Part shown: in pieces, positions 39,351 through 48,381 of the stretch
Numbering within the stretch: position 1 is the first letter of the stretch
Layout: each line of letters begins with the position of its first letter
From: Candidatus Firestoneibacteriota bacterium
GTDB taxonomy: Bacteria > Oederibacteriota > Muellerivitia > Muellerivitales > Muellerivitaceae
Reading direction: 5' to 3'
Assembly (NCBI GenBank): GCA_013286205.1
Contig: JABDGD010000013.1
Location: forward strand, 729-52,888
Length of the DNA: 52,160 nucleotides
Position numbers and translations under genes: made by a program
The notes under the pieces: generated by a model
What the model was told of the DNA's origin: nothing
Seen by the model: only the letters and a program-made list of their open reading frames with translations
The model's database searches: none

Positions 39351-40951
39351 TTCAACCACCATCCAATTCACCTTCATTGTTTAAGCGTGTCATGCGCCGT
39401 TTGGGACTCGATTCCGAACAGCGTCCTTATTTTTTTTACATCCCTAACGCCAAATCTGAAAAAGGCTCACTCATTGCCATGACGGCGGTTTTTATGGTGG
39501 TGGTCGCCATTTTAATTCCAGTCGCCATGAGATTGGTTTCGGATACCCGCAGAAATACCCAACAGGCTCAGTTGTATGTGGCTGGCGCTCAGAACGCCGC
39601 CAAAGCCGGCCTGGAAGACGCGTTGGGATATTTTGTCCGCCAAAATACAATTCTCACCGCTTTTAGCAAACAAATTACTGTCGGCCAAACACCTACTTAT
39701 GCCACGGGAGTTAGCTACGTGGATCAACCTTTTAATCCGGTTTACAACACCACCAACGCCGCTTATTCGGATACTTTTCAAGCAGTAACACTTAATACGG
39801 GAAGCGGTATTTCGCACGCCTTTTACGGACTCACCAATGAGTATCCACTCGATGCGGCCAGCAACACACTGGCGGCGGCGGGACAAACCGCTTCAGTTTA
39901 TTTCGCCCGCTATGAAGTCGCGGAACAGCCCAATCCTATCGCGACCGCTGGCGTCGTCTTTACGCCTCTCCCCCAGGCGGTTCATGATATTTCGGGTTCT
40001 AGAACGGCCAACTATGTGAATGGCGATGGATTGACCTGGGCGATCAGTAGTGTGGGTTATATTTATGAAAGAAAAGATTACACGACGGATTCTTATGGTG
40101 AATATAACACTCCATACAATGTTTATCCCAACAAGGTGATCGCCACAGCCAAGGCTTATACGGAGTTTAAAAAATTATCCTGTACGGTGCCTACCGCGCC
40201 CAGCTCGCCTGTCAGCTTTTCCGGCTTCGCGGCGGTTTACGCCAGCGCGGCGAAAGACGTGACGTTAAGCGGCTATTGTTATTTAGGCGGTGTGGTGGCG
40301 AATGGGTATGGCCAGTGCGCTATGACAGGTTCGGCCAGCGCTACAACTCCTAACGGCGCGGGAACGACAAACTTTTTCGGCGGCGGCGGCATTGAATATG
40401 TAGCCGGAAGTAACGTCACCTGCAACGCGCCATTGAGCGACGTTAACGTCTTTGGCATGTCGTTGAAAGATATTCAATTCATCGCGGATTATTCCGGATC
40501 TTCCTCAATTCCGATGACCATTCAGGAGCCTTATAAGCTGTCTTATTTTAATGGCAACTTAACTTATGGGCCCTCGCAATCTCAAACCATTTATCAGGCG
40601 TTGAATACCACCGGCATCTTGGTGGTGAATGGAAACCTAACACTCAATTCAGGCGGCGCAAACGCGGCCAACAGCATTGTGTCATCCAGCAGTTTCAGCG
40701 GCATTGTTTTCGCCACCGGCAATGTGGTGATTAATCCCGGCTGTCAGTTGGATGGGTCGCTGATTTTGGGCTATTCAGCCGCTTCTACTAATAATACGGC
40801 TCCTACGTTATCGCTCACGGGTGACACTTCCCATGGCTACGCTTATATGACAGCTGATCCAGCGGGGGTCGCGACTGTTATTAAATATGTGGCCCAATAT
40901 CGCGAGGACATCAGCGCGAGAAAAGTCTTACTTGCCTTTCCGGGAATCTAA
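39347..40951 (+). CDS. PilX-like minor pilin/pilus assembly protein
   Basis: Secreted or envelope protein of 534 residues. After a 40-residue cytoplasmic start, EKGSLIAMTAVFMVVVAILI (residues ~38-63) is a membrane helix, followed by AGAQNAAKAGLEDALGYFVR, the long helix of PilX-type proteins; unlike true prepilins it has Gly-Ser in place of a cleavage site and no Glu5. The ~450-residue outer part is rich in Ser, Thr, Gly and Ala. The end (GILVVNGNLTLNSGG, GIVFATGNVVINPGCQLDGS) reads as a beta-helix. AGGGGCGG precedes the ATG. First of three minor-pilin genes, 11 bases before the next. No pilus ATPase is present. Confidence 0.72.
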   Translation: MIQPPSNSPSLFKRVMRRLGLDSEQRPYFFYIPNAKSEKGSLIAMTAVFMVVVAILIPVAMRLVSDTRRNTQQAQLYVAGAQNAAKAGLEDALGYFVRQNTILTAFSKQITVGQTPTYATGVSYVDQPFNPVYNTTNAAYSDTFQAVTLNTGSGISHAFYGLTNEYPLDAASNTLAAAGQTASVYFARYEVAEQPNPIATAGVVFTPLPQAVHDISGSRTANYVNGDGLTWAISSVGYIYERKDYTTDSYGEYNTPYNVYPNKVIATAKAYTEFKKLSCTVPTAPSSPVSFSGFAAVYASAAKDVTLSGYCYLGGVVANGYGQCAMTGSASATTPNGAGTTNFFGGGGIEYVAGSNVTCNAPLSDVNVFGMSLKDIQFIADYSGSSSIPMTIQEPYKLSYFNGNLTYGPSQSQTIYQALNTTGILVVNGNLTLNSGGANAANSIVSSSSFSGIVFATGNVVINPGCQLDGSLILGYSAASTNNTAPTLSLTGDTSHGYAYMTADPAGVATVIKYVAQYREDISARKVLLAFPGI

Positions 40952-40962
40952 AAGGAGCTTTC

Positions 40963-43900
40963 ATGGCGATTCGAACTCGTAAGCTCAATCAAACCGGTTA
41001 TACGCTCATTGAAATGGCCATCGCGACAGTGGTGATGGCTGTTATGGCGACTACGGTTATTTTGGCTAATCGATTCGTCAACAAGCAGGCGGTCGCCAAC
41101 GCGGATAGAACTTTCGCGTCAGAAAAAGCCATCCAAATGTATGAAGAACTCCGGGCGCTAGTCAGCGGTAATGAACAGCTGGGTGTGGGCGTCTTGGACA
41201 ACTACAGTGATTTCTCCAACTACAATTATGTATTAACCACAGATACCAGCGTGAATACGGGGTTATCCACCGCCAATCCAGGTGATCCCATTAGCGGCAA
41301 TTTTAAATCGGATGGCAATTGGCGCTATTTGAGGCAGGTTGCGGTAAATCGTGTCGGCAACGATACCCAGGCCCGCCAAGTGACGGTCAAAGTTTTTCTT
41401 TATCCCGGCGACAATATCGCTGCGGGTAAACCAGGAGTTCTTCTAGCCACAGTTGGCGGTATTTTAAGAACATCCGCTTTGCCGAATGTGGCCACGCAGG
41501 TGATGGATCTTTATATTCTTCAAATCAACAGCATTCCTTCCTGGTGGAGCGTTTTGCCCACTCTGGCCAGCTACATGCAAGCCGACGTGTCCGATCTGGA
41601 AAGCCGGCTTCAGGGTGTCCAGCTTCGAACTCATTACATTACCCGTACTTCTTATGGCCGGGATTATTATTACCAGCCTGAAACTAATTCATTCGCTAAT
41701 CCCACGGAATCCACCCATCAGCAATGGGCTTACTTTTATCCAGGCATTACCCCGCAAGATAGCGGCGGGGATTTTTGGTATTTTGATCCTCAAACCTCCG
41801 GTGACCCGAATAGTTTGTTAATGGATGGGAATGTCATGGTGGATGGAGTCTCTTATCCCATTTCAACGAGTCAATTTAATAACACCGCAACCGCCAGTTA
41901 TTCCATCGCGGATCAATACAATAACGCTATGCGTTATCCGGATGAGATGGCCGCTTATCAAGGCGTTACCGCCGCCGCCGCTCAGGCTATCGCTGCGGGC
42001 GCGGTGGTGGCTGAAGGCGTAACCGAAATCAGCGAACGTATGTTGTTTGAGGGCATGCTTTCCAAACCCGCCAGCTTCGCTAACGCGATTATTGTCAATT
42101 TGCACGGCGAGCTTTTGCCGCTGCCTCCTATGCGTAATTATTCGGACGCGGCCAAAGACCCGGGAAACCAACTATCTACCACGACCAATCCGGCACCCAT
42201 GATGTGTCCCATCACAGTGACTTCTACTTCCGCTCCCCCAGTAACTTTTGTCGGTAATACCAATGTGCGCGTGGTGACTCACCCCGAACTGCTTTATTAT
42301 CCTGGTCAGACGACGACTTCCACGGCAGTTACGGTTCGCTTGAGGGTTTACGCTTATTATGACGGCGAAGATACGGGCGGCCTTCTTCCTACAGGCGATC
42401 CCCGCGTTCCTGCCATTAGTCTTTTCTTCCCTGATTCGAAGGTGACTTTATTGGGTGTTACGGCGGAAATTGGGAATAGTCTGACCAGTGGTGTATCTTG
42501 TCACTATGCCCGTGTGGCTTTATCTTCTCCCTATACAGGCAATGTGCCGGGCGACGTGACCGCTTCGGGCGCTTCTGGTCCAATGAATCTGGCTTATACG
42601 ACTTTGGGCCCCAACACCAACCAAACCTTGATTACACTTTTTAACACTCCTTTACGCGCTGGTTCTGGTCCGGTTAGCGGTGCCAGCGGCTCGACAACCT
42701 ATGGTGGATTGAATAGCGGTGATAAACTTTATGGTTCGGAATATATTCCCTCCAGTCCAGAATTAACCACAGCCAGTGCGCCTACTTCGGCAACTTATGT
42801 GAATAACACCTACACTTTTACCAACGAAGATCTGGCCAGCCCGGATCAGAACCTCGCGGGGAATCCCTGTAACACAGCGCGTTGGATTATTACGGTATCC
42901 ATGCCCATTTCACAGGTTTATGCCAGTGGTTTAACTATTTACAGCGGCGGTTATGCGGCACCCGCCACGATGAGTGGAATTCATGCCATTGAAACCCGTT
43001 TGGGAAACGGGGTGACCACTTCGGCAGTGACCATAGGGGGTGTGGCTTCCACTATTTACCCCAATTTGTCCCGTACTTATGTTTGGACAGGCGACGCTTT
43101 TATGCCGCCTTATACAGAGCAGTATCAATTTTTGGGCGATCCCAGGGACTGTCCTTATTTAGACGTGAAAATTGGAGGACCGCCGGTAGGCAACGCGGCG
43201 ATTACTATCGGGCCCAACGCTTACAACTGGTGGTTTAAAGGAACAGGAACCGCGGGTATGGCTACTGATGGCTATGTCGGTTTTGGCCAGGCGGGTGTTA
43301 GTGTTTGGAGCGGCAATGGCGGCGGTGATTTGCAGGTTGATCTGCCCCGTTACTATCAGATTATCCGCCAGGGACTTTTAAACACCACTTCTATTTGGAC
43401 AGGAACCAACGGATGGAGCTGGTTTTACTTTGGTATCGGCGGCGAATATGGATCAGACCAATCACCCCGATCTAGTGGCATCCAGATGCTGGACGATCTT
43501 TTTAGAACCAGTGGAACAGGAACGCTTAAAAACTTTAACGATCTTTACGCGGGTGATGGTACAGATGGGGGTTATGGTAATGGATTATTTGTGGTTTCCA
43601 ACACCAATGGTTCCAATTCCATTAACTGGTACCAAAGATCCTGGCTAGGTGAGCTTTATCCGGATAAAAGCTATCTGACTTCCTGGGTTCCTTATGGCAA
43701 TTTACCTTCGATAGCGAACACCACGATCACCGCGGCCAATAAACCGGAAACTTTTTATCTAAAACCCATGGGAGTTGTAGGCACAGCGGGAGGCGGTGGT
43801 TCGGATGACGGCTTCGCGGGAGATAACTTTTGGGTGAATCCCGCGGGTTATGGCAGTGAGGCTTTTTATAACGGAAAAAATACGACGACCGGTAAAACCT

Positions 43901-44916
43901 TTGAGCATCTAGGCACTGACAATAGCGGGACCGAATTGGCTTTGGCGGTAACGACTTACAACATACTTCCATTCCCTATGCCGGGGGTGGTGGATGTTAA
44001 CCGTGAATGGGACTTTGCTGGCGGCACCACTCCTGCGTCGGTCTCGCCTTTCTATAGCGCGGGCATGACGACGACGATTGATATTCCCACAGTCACCAAT
44101 GCTACCGGCGGTGGGGTGACATCGCGTCTCTTTTACGACTACAACCAAAATGGAGTGCCTCCTATAACTTCTCCTTATGGATCGGGCGTGGTACGCATGA
44201 CCAATGTGAGCAGCGGCGCTTCTCCGGTTACTCAAGTTGGTTATGTGGTGGAGACCGGAACGGCGCCTTCAGGTAACGTAGGAGCTCAAACATTGGCGGA
44301 AACCGCTTTGGTTTTGGGTCTGAGAACATTTTTAGATGGCGGCAGAATGGCGGCAGACGGAGTTCCGGGGCATATTGTTCAGCTTCCGCTAGTGAAAATC
44401 TTTTTGGCCAGCAGTGTGCCGCAATATAACGAAAGTCAGGGCGTTTCATTTACCGTTGGCGCTCCCATAACCGCCACGACTAACGGCGGCGGGGCGGTTT
44501 CGGTTGGTATGCCGGTGACGGATATTTGGTGGAGATTTAACCCGAATGGGTTAGCCAATTACTATACGGAAGAATATCCTCAGTACAACCAGCCGATGAC
44601 GACTCAAAGCGGCATGTATCAGGAATCCGTTTCGGTGACTTACAACCTCAAATACTCGAACAACGGGGGAAAGACCTGGTATTTCGTTCAAGATGATGCC
44701 GCCGCGGTAACAGGTGTTTGCGATTGCAACACAGGCAACCCCAGCCCCGCCGGACATGCGGTCACTAATCTGGCCCCTTGGACTTATAACTGGCCGGTTT
44801 CAACCGGATCGCGCATTTTGTCTCAGGGCGATTACGAACTGATGGTAGAAGCTTACCGTCAAAATTACGGATTACATTATGCTTACGACATTCAAGACAT
44901 AGAAATAAGCTGGTAA
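40963..44916 (+). CDS. giant prepilin-like protein with type IV N-methylation motif
   Basis: Protein of 1317 residues beginning as a prepilin: a 12-residue basic leader, then QTG|YTLIEMAIATVVMAVMA, with Gly at -1 and Glu at +5 for PilD-type cleavage and N-methylation. The hydrophobic helix reaches ~residue 36. The remaining ~1270 residues are predicted to lie outside: Ser/Thr/Gly/Asn/Tyr-rich, beta-type sequence with few Cys and many WF/YY aromatics, resembling adhesin repeats without strict periodicity. Known minor pilins are 150-300 residues, so this is several times larger. AAGGAG precedes the ATG. It may present an adhesive tip, as PilY1 does elsewhere (inference). Uninterrupted and in operon with PilX- and PilW-like genes. 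Confidence 0.75.
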   Translation: MAIRTRKLNQTGYTLIEMAIATVVMAVMATTVILANRFVNKQAVANADRTFASEKAIQMYEELRALVSGNEQLGVGVLDNYSDFSNYNYVLTTDTSVNTGLSTANPGDPISGNFKSDGNWRYLRQVAVNRVGNDTQARQVTVKVFLYPGDNIAAGKPGVLLATVGGILRTSALPNVATQVMDLYILQINSIPSWWSVLPTLASYMQADVSDLESRLQGVQLRTHYITRTSYGRDYYYQPETNSFANPTESTHQQWAYFYPGITPQDSGGDFWYFDPQTSGDPNSLLMDGNVMVDGVSYPISTSQFNNTATASYSIADQYNNAMRYPDEMAAYQGVTAAAAQAIAAGAVVAEGVTEISERMLFEGMLSKPASFANAIIVNLHGELLPLPPMRNYSDAAKDPGNQLSTTTNPAPMMCPITVTSTSAPPVTFVGNTNVRVVTHPELLYYPGQTTTSTAVTVRLRVYAYYDGEDTGGLLPTGDPRVPAISLFFPDSKVTLLGVTAEIGNSLTSGVSCHYARVALSSPYTGNVPGDVTASGASGPMNLAYTTLGPNTNQTLITLFNTPLRAGSGPVSGASGSTTYGGLNSGDKLYGSEYIPSSPELTTASAPTSATYVNNTYTFTNEDLASPDQNLAGNPCNTARWIITVSMPISQVYASGLTIYSGGYAAPATMSGIHAIETRLGNGVTTSAVTIGGVASTIYPNLSRTYVWTGDAFMPPYTEQYQFLGDPRDCPYLDVKIGGPPVGNAAITIGPNAYNWWFKGTGTAGMATDGYVGFGQAGVSVWSGNGGGDLQVDLPRYYQIIRQGLLNTTSIWTGTNGWSWFYFGIGGEYGSDQSPRSSGIQMLDDLFRTSGTGTLKNFNDLYAGDGTDGGYGNGLFVVSNTNGSNSINWYQRSWLGELYPDKSYLTSWVPYGNLPSIANTTITAANKPETFYLKPMGVVGTAGGGGSDDGFAGDNFWVNPAGYGSEAFYNGKNTTTGKTFEHLGTDNSGTELALAVTTYNILPFPMPGVVDVNREWDFAGGTTPASVSPFYSAGMTTTIDIPTVTNATGGGVTSRLFYDYNQNGVPPITSPYGSGVVRMTNVSSGASPVTQVGYVVETGTAPSGNVGAQTLAETALVLGLRTFLDGGRMAADGVPGHIVQLPLVKIFLASSVPQYNESQGVSFTVGAPITATTNGGGAVSVGMPVTDIWWRFNPNGLANYYTEEYPQYNQPMTTQSGMYQESVSVTYNLKYSNNGGKTWYFVQDDAAAVTGVCDCNTGNPSPAGHAVTNLAPWTYNWPVSTGSRILSQGDYELMVEAYRQNYGLHYAYDIQDIEISW

Positions 44917-44921
44917 GCGCC

Positions 44922-46088
44922 ATGAGACTTCTATTTAGAAAAAAAACCAGTCAACGCGGATGGACCATTATTGAATTGATGATGGTGGTGGGAATGATCG
45001 GTTTGATCGTTCCCGCGCTGACATCCCTTTTTATTTATTGCTATCAGGGACTGGCCGCCGCTGAAATGCACCTGTCTCTCAAAGCCCTGAATGAACAAAT
45101 TATGCTTCATTTACATGAGAGAATAAATTCCAGCAAACACATGTTTCAAAACGATTCGAATTCAGGCGGATTGAGTTTTATCAGCAAAATCGCCATGGGT
45201 TCGGCGCCTACTTCGGTCAGTTTTTCCAAACTGCCCAGTGGACAAACTGGAACAACCATTACCTTTTCGCCCGCCGCGGGAGCGGTGTCGAATGAATTTG
45301 GAGATTGTCTTTTTTACGCTGATTACGACTCGCCTCAAACGATCAATGGAATTAAATACACGGCGCCGCTGACGGTGGGCGGACCCATTACTTTGAGTTC
45401 TGCTCCTGCTCCTGTAAGCGTGACTGGCACAGTGACTAATGGGGCTGGTAATTCCGTTACGGTCAACTTGGATGTTTACCGGTTTTATTACGATTATTTG
45501 AGCACTGCGGGTGATATGACGCCCATTGCCAGCCTGACTTCCTATTGGCTGATTGAATGGCAGAGCGTTCAGTTTGTGGACGCTTTCGAGCTGATCGATA
45601 TTCAAAGTTCTGACTCAACGTTATACGCCCATGTGATCAACTGGCTGACTACGGCGGGTAATTTCCCCAGCGGACAGCCGATTACGCTGGCCTGGGATCC
45701 CAGTCAGATTCAGATGACCAGCGGATCCAATTTCGCTTTTTATCAGCTTTCGGGCAGCACAATGACAGGTGCGTCGAATCAGAGTATTTCGATTCAAAAT
45801 TGGACGCCTTTGAGCCGCACTTCCAGCGGCCTAGTTAGCCGGTTTAATTACGGTATTTCGGGAAACTACAATAATATCTACGGCGATCCGCCGCCGCCTA
45901 TTGTGCCGATGTTTAACCCCTACACGAATACCGCTAACGCTTTTCCCGGGGGGTTTGAGGTGGGGATACAAGGATCTAACGCGGGTATGCAGGTATTGGT
46001 TCGTTCTCTGTTAATCGCTAAAGGTAACTATAAAACCCTGATGTGGGACAACGAAACCTCCATCAGTAACGCCCGGGACGTCTGGTAA
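44922..46088 (+). CDS. PilW-like minor pilin with prepilin cleavage site
   Basis: Prepilin of 388 residues: leader MRLLFRKKTSQRG, then WTIIELMMVVGMIGLIVPAL with Glu at +5, and a helix running to ~residue 55 (SLFIYCYQGLAAAEMHLSLK). The C-terminal ~330 residues are beta-rich, with Ser and Thr common, and include PFEIGIQ-like sequences (FEVGIQGSNAGMQVLVRS). The size and opening match PilW/GspJ-type minor pseudopilins, though longer than most. It begins 5 bases after the giant prepilin. Together with the PilX-like protein it probably forms the initiating tip complex. The pterin dehydratase gene starts 5 bases after it. Confidence 0.75.
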   Translation: MRLLFRKKTSQRGWTIIELMMVVGMIGLIVPALTSLFIYCYQGLAAAEMHLSLKALNEQIMLHLHERINSSKHMFQNDSNSGGLSFISKIAMGSAPTSVSFSKLPSGQTGTTITFSPAAGAVSNEFGDCLFYADYDSPQTINGIKYTAPLTVGGPITLSSAPAPVSVTGTVTNGAGNSVTVNLDVYRFYYDYLSTAGDMTPIASLTSYWLIEWQSVQFVDAFELIDIQSSDSTLYAHVINWLTTAGNFPSGQPITLAWDPSQIQMTSGSNFAFYQLSGSTMTGASNQSISIQNWTPLSRTSSGLVSRFNYGISGNYNNIYGDPPPPIVPMFNPYTNTANAFPGGFEVGIQGSNAGMQVLVRSLLIAKGNYKTLMWDNETSISNARDVW

Positions 46089-46093
46089 AATTT

Positions 46094-46423
46094 ATGAGCG
46101 ATCTGGCCGGCCAAAAATGTAAACCCTGCGAGGGCGGCACGAAGCCCCTGAGCGAAGCTGAGGCGCAAACCTATTTGGCGCAGCTGCCCGGCTGGCAAAA
46201 GCAGAATCAAGAAATCGTCAAGACTTTCACCTTTAAAAACTATTACGAAACCATGGCTTTTGTGAACGCGGTCGCATTCATTGAACATCAGGAAGATCAT
46301 CATGCCGATCTGGAAGTTTCTTATAAAACCTGCAAAGTCCGCTACAGCACTCACGCGATTAACGGCTTATCTGAAAATGATTTCATTTGCGCCGCCAAGA
46401 TAAACGCTTTAGTTCTTTCCTGA
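46094..46423 (+). CDS. phhB: 4a-hydroxytetrahydrobiopterin dehydratase
   Basis: Pterin-4a-carbinolamine dehydratase of 109 residues. The diagnostic block is EHQEDHHADLEVSYKTCKVR followed by YSTHAINGLSENDFICAAKI, which holds the active-site His residues. The N-terminus (LAGQKCKPCEGGTKPLSEAE) with its Cys pair is common in bacterial copies. It recycles the pterin cofactor of aromatic amino-acid hydroxylases, or, in bacteria without them, may act in molybdopterin or other pterin metabolism; no hydroxylase is in the window. Placement 5 bases behind the pilin operon is odd and probably chance. Its last 15 bases overlap the convergent membrane protein gene. Confidence 0.93.
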   Translation: MSDLAGQKCKPCEGGTKPLSEAEAQTYLAQLPGWQKQNQEIVKTFTFKNYYETMAFVNAVAFIEHQEDHHADLEVSYKTCKVRYSTHAINGLSENDFICAAKINALVLS

Positions 46424-48166
46424 AACGGAATGAATACTTAAAGCGGTAAATGGCCCTGAACTTAAATAGACTTTAAAATTAATTTCCTGATTATATTTTT
46501 CTTTCATGTAAATTCGATAGAGATTTAATTCGTCTGAGTCGGCGATCAAAAAAGCTTTGGGATTATCCACCAAATCCTTAAAAAGATTTTTCAAATCATA
46601 GTGACTCATCATGGCGCTGTTAATCGGTGTCCGTTGAAACCAATCTAAAGCGATCGTGTGAAAGTGTCTTAGAAACTCATCGTCATCAAAGGCCCCGATC
46701 TTGATATAGGGGAAAGCTCCGCCCCAGGTGACGAAGACTTGGTCATCTTGCGGGTTTAAACGCGACATGGCGACTTTTAAATCTTTTTCCTCCCAAGCCC
46801 AAGCGTGGGCGCTGGAATAGTGTAATTCCAGGAGATGAACCGTAAAAATAAAATAGAAAACCAACAAAAGCAGCTTCCACATACCGATTTGAGCGGGTTG
46901 GCTTGAATTTTTAAAATGATTCAAAGTGTTCGATAGACTCCAAAAAATAGAGAAATTATTTTGTAAAAACAAAAAGGGAAGATAAATCCGCTCAGGCATC
47001 CAAAGATACAGTCTGCAAAAGAGCAGGATCAAGACAGTCCAAGCTGTGTTGAACGCCACAAACCAAAGAGTTTCCCCCGAAAGGAGAGGCAGCAATGCCA
47101 GAAAGAATAAAAAGGCCGCAGAAAATCCAGGATTAGCGAACATAGACGAGAAAGTGTCCTGCGGGTTTTTATCAAAAGTTACTCGAGGAAAATACCGATT
47201 GAGCGTTTGGAGCTTTTCGGCACTGTAAGTCTCTGGATCCATGAAGTAGTTATACAGCATAAGATTTCGATCATTTTGACTCCAACCGACCATATCAAAG
47301 ATGGGCTTAGAGGTCTCGTCGTAGACAGGGTTTCGAAATACGCATAACTCGCCATGCCGATGATAAAGTTCTTCCGAACCTCCCCAGGCTTGATTCCGGG
47401 AATAATAGGTATTGTCAAAAGTGACGGCTATCAGGGAAGTTAGTGCGACGGCGGCTAAAAAAAATAAAATAGAGGTTCGATGGGATGTTATTTTTGTTTT
47501 TCGCGCAAGAAAAACAACGGCAGGCACAGCGCCCGCGATCGCCAACAATAGCGAGGAAGGGCGGATTAAAACTGAAAATACCGCTAGAACGAAAACCAGG
47601 CCGAGAGCAGGCAGAAGATATTTTGAATCTTCTCTTTTCCAAATGGCGACTAAAAGTAAAATTCCACCGATCCCTGCTGAAGCGGCTACCAGCGTCCATT
47701 GAAGCTCCCCCATAAAGCGGACTTCCAGAACGGCGGCGCTTAATATAAAGAGTAATGTTTTAAAAAAGCGGTTTGTTCCCAGATTAAACGCGGCCAATAT
47801 GGCCCAAATCGATAAAAAGTTAATCAAGACAAAGAGAGCGGAGTACCACTGAACGGCAGGAAACTTAATGTAGAGGTTTTTAAGCACGAGGCAAAGAAAC
47901 GCGTTCTCCATATAGTTGAACTCGCTGGGTGCCCAGTTCAACCCGATTCCCTTTAACAAGAGAACAGCGTAATAATCATCGTCCCACTGAAAATAAAGCC
48001 GGAATAGTAACAGGATAGGCATTACAAAAAGAATTGCAGTTAGAAATGAAGATAGAAAAGGATTTTCCCCAAAATAAGCGTCGGTTTTTGAAACCATTGG
48101 CTCCCACCAGGGTGCCTTCTCTGCGGGGATATCAATAACGGGATCAATAGGATTCTGGTCCATCAT
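46409..48166 (-). CDS. polytopic membrane protein of unknown function
   Basis: Protein of 585 residues. About 11 hydrophobic helices lie between residues 38 and 440 (examples SFLTAILFVMPILLLFRLYF, WYSALFVLINFLSIWAILAA). After helix 1 comes WDDDYYAVLLLKGIG, acidic like the loop of GT-C glycosyltransferases, but I cannot confirm that family. The ~140-residue C-terminal soluble part includes AWEEKDLKVAMSRLNPQDDQ. Such a layout is common in uncharacterised sugar-transfer or polymerase-like proteins. No ribosome site is obvious. It is convergent with the pterin gene and overlaps it by 15 bases. Confidence 0.6.
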   Translation of the reverse strand: MMDQNPIDPVIDIPAEKAPWWEPMVSKTDAYFGENPFLSSFLTAILFVMPILLLFRLYFQWDDDYYAVLLLKGIGLNWAPSEFNYMENAFLCLVLKNLYIKFPAVQWYSALFVLINFLSIWAILAAFNLGTNRFFKTLLFILSAAVLEVRFMGELQWTLVAASAGIGGILLLVAIWKREDSKYLLPALGLVFVLAVFSVLIRPSSLLLAIAGAVPAVVFLARKTKITSHRTSILFFLAAVALTSLIAVTFDNTYYSRNQAWGGSEELYHRHGELCVFRNPVYDETSKPIFDMVGWSQNDRNLMLYNYFMDPETYSAEKLQTLNRYFPRVTFDKNPQDTFSSMFANPGFSAAFLFFLALLPLLSGETLWFVAFNTAWTVLILLFCRLYLWMPERIYLPFLFLQNNFSIFWSLSNTLNHFKNSSQPAQIGMWKLLLLVFYFIFTVHLLELHYSSAHAWAWEEKDLKVAMSRLNPQDDQVFVTWGGAFPYIKIGAFDDDEFLRHFHTIALDWFQRTPINSAMMSHYDLKNLFKDLVDNPKAFLIADSDELNLYRIYMKEKYNQEINFKVYLSSGPFTALSIHSVSGKN

Positions 48167-48381
48167 TCACCTGTAAAAGTTATATAGAAGGCTATTATGC
48201 CGGGAGCTTTACAATCCACAAGCGTGACTTGTGGCACCGCATTAAATGAAACGGGGTCAATGCTTTAACTTCAAAGTAACAAGCGGATTCATCCAATTTT
48301 TGCCTCTTTTCATTCTAAAACTGAAACTTTTTCCTCGTTAATTGGGTATTATTCTCTGCAAGATCCCAGCAAGAGGAAACC
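48167..48381. other. 215-base intergenic region upstream of the cyclase gene
   Basis: Divergent gap. CCACAAG (48216-48222) and CTTGTGG (48228-48234) form a perfect 7-bp stem with loop CGTGA, possibly an operator or RNA hairpin. TATTAT at 48347-48352 is a -10 candidate for the cyclase gene, without a clear -35. Confidence 0.35.

Noticed and set aside
40963..44916. Tandem adhesin repeats in the giant prepilin
   Set aside because: Ser/Thr/Gly composition is repetitive, but no regular repeat unit could be aligned by eye.
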